Assembly: GCF_019029495.1 (NCBI RefSeq)
Contig: NZ_JAERQM010000001.1
Coordinates: forward strand, 1,054,001 to 1,118,000
Direction of reading: 5' to 3'
Origin: Falsiroseomonas oleicola
GTDB taxonomy: Bacteria; Pseudomonadota; Alphaproteobacteria; Acetobacterales; Acetobacteraceae
DNA length: 64,000 bases
Position 1 is the first letter of the stretch; each line of letters begins with the position of its first letter. Position numbers and translations under genes: made by a program. The notes under the pieces are model-generated. The model was not told the DNA's origin and made no database searches. It saw only the letters and a program-made list of their open reading frames with translations. Below are positions 63,085 through 64,000 of this stretch, piece by piece.

Positions 63085-64000
63085 GGACGTTCCTCGGCAG
63101 GGGTAAGGTGGTTGGTGCCGTCCGTGATGCGGACACAGGCGGCACGGTGTCCGGCTTCCACCTCCTCGAAGGGGGGCGGGCCGGTGGTGCAGTCGGGCCG
63201 CACCAACGGGCAGCCGCCGGCGAAGAAGCAGCCGGGGGGCAGGTTCACGGGGGATGGGATTTCGCCCACCACCTCATGCCGCCGCAGCTTCACCAAGGGG
63301 TCCGGCGGCAGATGCGCCGACAGCAGCACCTGGGTGTAGGGATGCGCGGGGTTGGCAAAAAGCTGTTCCGCCGGCGCCTGTTCCGCAACCCGGCCGAGAT
63401 ACAGCACGGCCACGCGGTGGGAGACGAGGCGCACCGTTTCCAGGTCGTGGCTGATGAACAGCATGGCCACGCCGGATTCGCGCTGCAACTCGTCCAGCAA
63501 TTGCAGGATGCCGGCGCGCACCGAGAGGTCGAGCGAGCTGGTCGGCTCATCCAGCACGATCAGCTTCGGCCGGTTGGCGATGGCGCGCGCGATGGAGACC
63601 CGCTGCAACTGCCCGCCCGACAATTCGTGCGGATAGCGGGCGAGCGAGGCCGCCGGCAGGCGCACGCGATCCGCCAGCCGGCGGATCTCCGCCGCGCGGC
63701 TGGCGGCATCGCCCTGGCCGTGCAGCGTCAGCGGTTCCTCCATCAGGTGGCCGATGGTCATGCGCGGGTTCAGCGCGCCCCAGGGGTCCTGGAAGACGAT
63801 CTGCAGGCGCGCACGCAGCTTGCGGAGCGCGGCGGCGCCGAGATGGGTGATGTCCTCGCCTTCGAACAGGATCTGCCCGCCGGTCGGCGCCAGCAGCCGC
63901 GTGACCAGCAGGCCGATGGTGGATTTGCCGGAGCCGGATTCGCCGACCAGCCCGAGCGTCTCCCCGGCCGCGATATCGAAGGAGACATCGTTGACGGCAT
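63081..64000 (-). CDS. Oligopeptide/dipeptide-type ABC transporter ATPase (5' end outside window)
   Basis: The C-terminal 306 residues of an ATPase whose start is beyond the window edge. Walker A is GESGSGKST, the Q-loop reads FQDPWGALNPRM, the signature is LSGGQLQRV, and Walker B is LIVLDEPTSSLDLS, with the H-loop ISHDLETV. The oligo_HPY tail (HPYTQVLLSAHLPPDP and a Cys pattern, CFFAGGCPLVRPDC) marks a DppF/OppF type. It energises uptake of peptides or similar compounds. It heads, or is inside, the leftward catabolic operon. Confidence 0.92.
   Translation of the reverse strand, partial: AVNDVSFDIAAGETLGLVGESGSGKSTIGLLVTRLLAPTGGQILFEGEDITHLGAAALRKLRARLQIVFQDPWGALNPRMTIGHLMEEPLTLHGQGDAASRAAEIRRLADRVRLPAASLARYPHELSGGQLQRVSIARAIANRPKLIVLDEPTSSLDLSVRAGILQLLDELQRESGVAMLFISHDLETVRLVSHRVAVLYLGRVAEQAPAEQLFANPAHPYTQVLLSAHLPPDPLVKLRRHEVVGEIPSPVNLPPGCFFAGGCPLVRPDCTTGPPPFEEVEAGHRAACVRITDGTNHLTPAEERP

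Overview
The window reads as chromosomal DNA of a very G+C-rich alphaproteobacterium. The style of the genes fits Acetobacteraceae or Rhodospirillales, Roseomonas-like: a phasin with PhaR-type operators, DUF3597, a Bug-type substrate-binding protein, a small ORF ahead of dcd/murA, and a Cys-type membrane formate dehydrogenase with alphaproteobacterial accessory DUF genes. The lineage is inferred from gene content only. No rRNA, tRNA, CRISPR array, prophage or complete insertion sequence was seen.

Left part (1-13.8 kb): tail of a DUF2075 protein; an EEP-family hydrolase; an MFS transporter; a PPK2 polyphosphate kinase; a lipoprotein hydrolase with an apparent CTG start; a HepT/MntA toxin-antitoxin pair; an AhpD-like protein; the clpS-clpA protease module; a phasin with TGC-rich operators; a DD-carboxypeptidase with a long basic Ala/Pro/Arg tail; a cyclopropane-fatty-acid synthase; and a HdeD-like membrane protein fused to a possible permuted papain-like domain.

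Middle part (13.9-31.9 kb): catabolic and housekeeping genes. These include a DSD1-type PLP enzyme with a class V aminotransferase, an acyl-CoA dehydrogenase with a hydrolase, DUF3597, a maleate-isomerase-like protein divergent from a Bug protein, dcd and murA. A hybrid sensor kinase is split in its HAMP domain at a run of seven G residues. An SDR and a ThDP enzyme, a membrane spermidine-synthase-like fusion and a LuxR-type regulator follow.

32-47 kb is a large formate dehydrogenase region. fdhD-mobA plus a 41-residue membrane peptide run rightward. moeA, mobB and the operon torD-TAT peptide-fdhA-fdhB-gamma run leftward, from a promoter overlapped by an iron-box-like palindrome. Upstream is a five-gene cassette (ligase-like, DUF6505, DUF6352, DUF3305, DUF3306) in which every junction is an ATGA overlap. 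A MITE-like element separates it from a divergent poly-ferredoxin. Together these genes would make, sulfurate, load and export the Mo/W enzyme and connect it to the quinone pool.

Right part (47-64 kb): an oxidoreductase and a hydrolase, a pirin, a universal stress protein, pdxH with a phosphotransferase/ATPase fusion, fabI, an A+T-rich orphan gene, aroC, a large protein of unknown function, a GntR regulator, and a leftward catabolic operon. That operon holds an oligopeptide-type ABC ATPase, an amidohydrolase-2 protein, an FAD oxidase, a tandem hydrolase with both serine nucleophiles replaced, and YdcF. A REP-like palindromic repeat occurs in two distant intergenic gaps.
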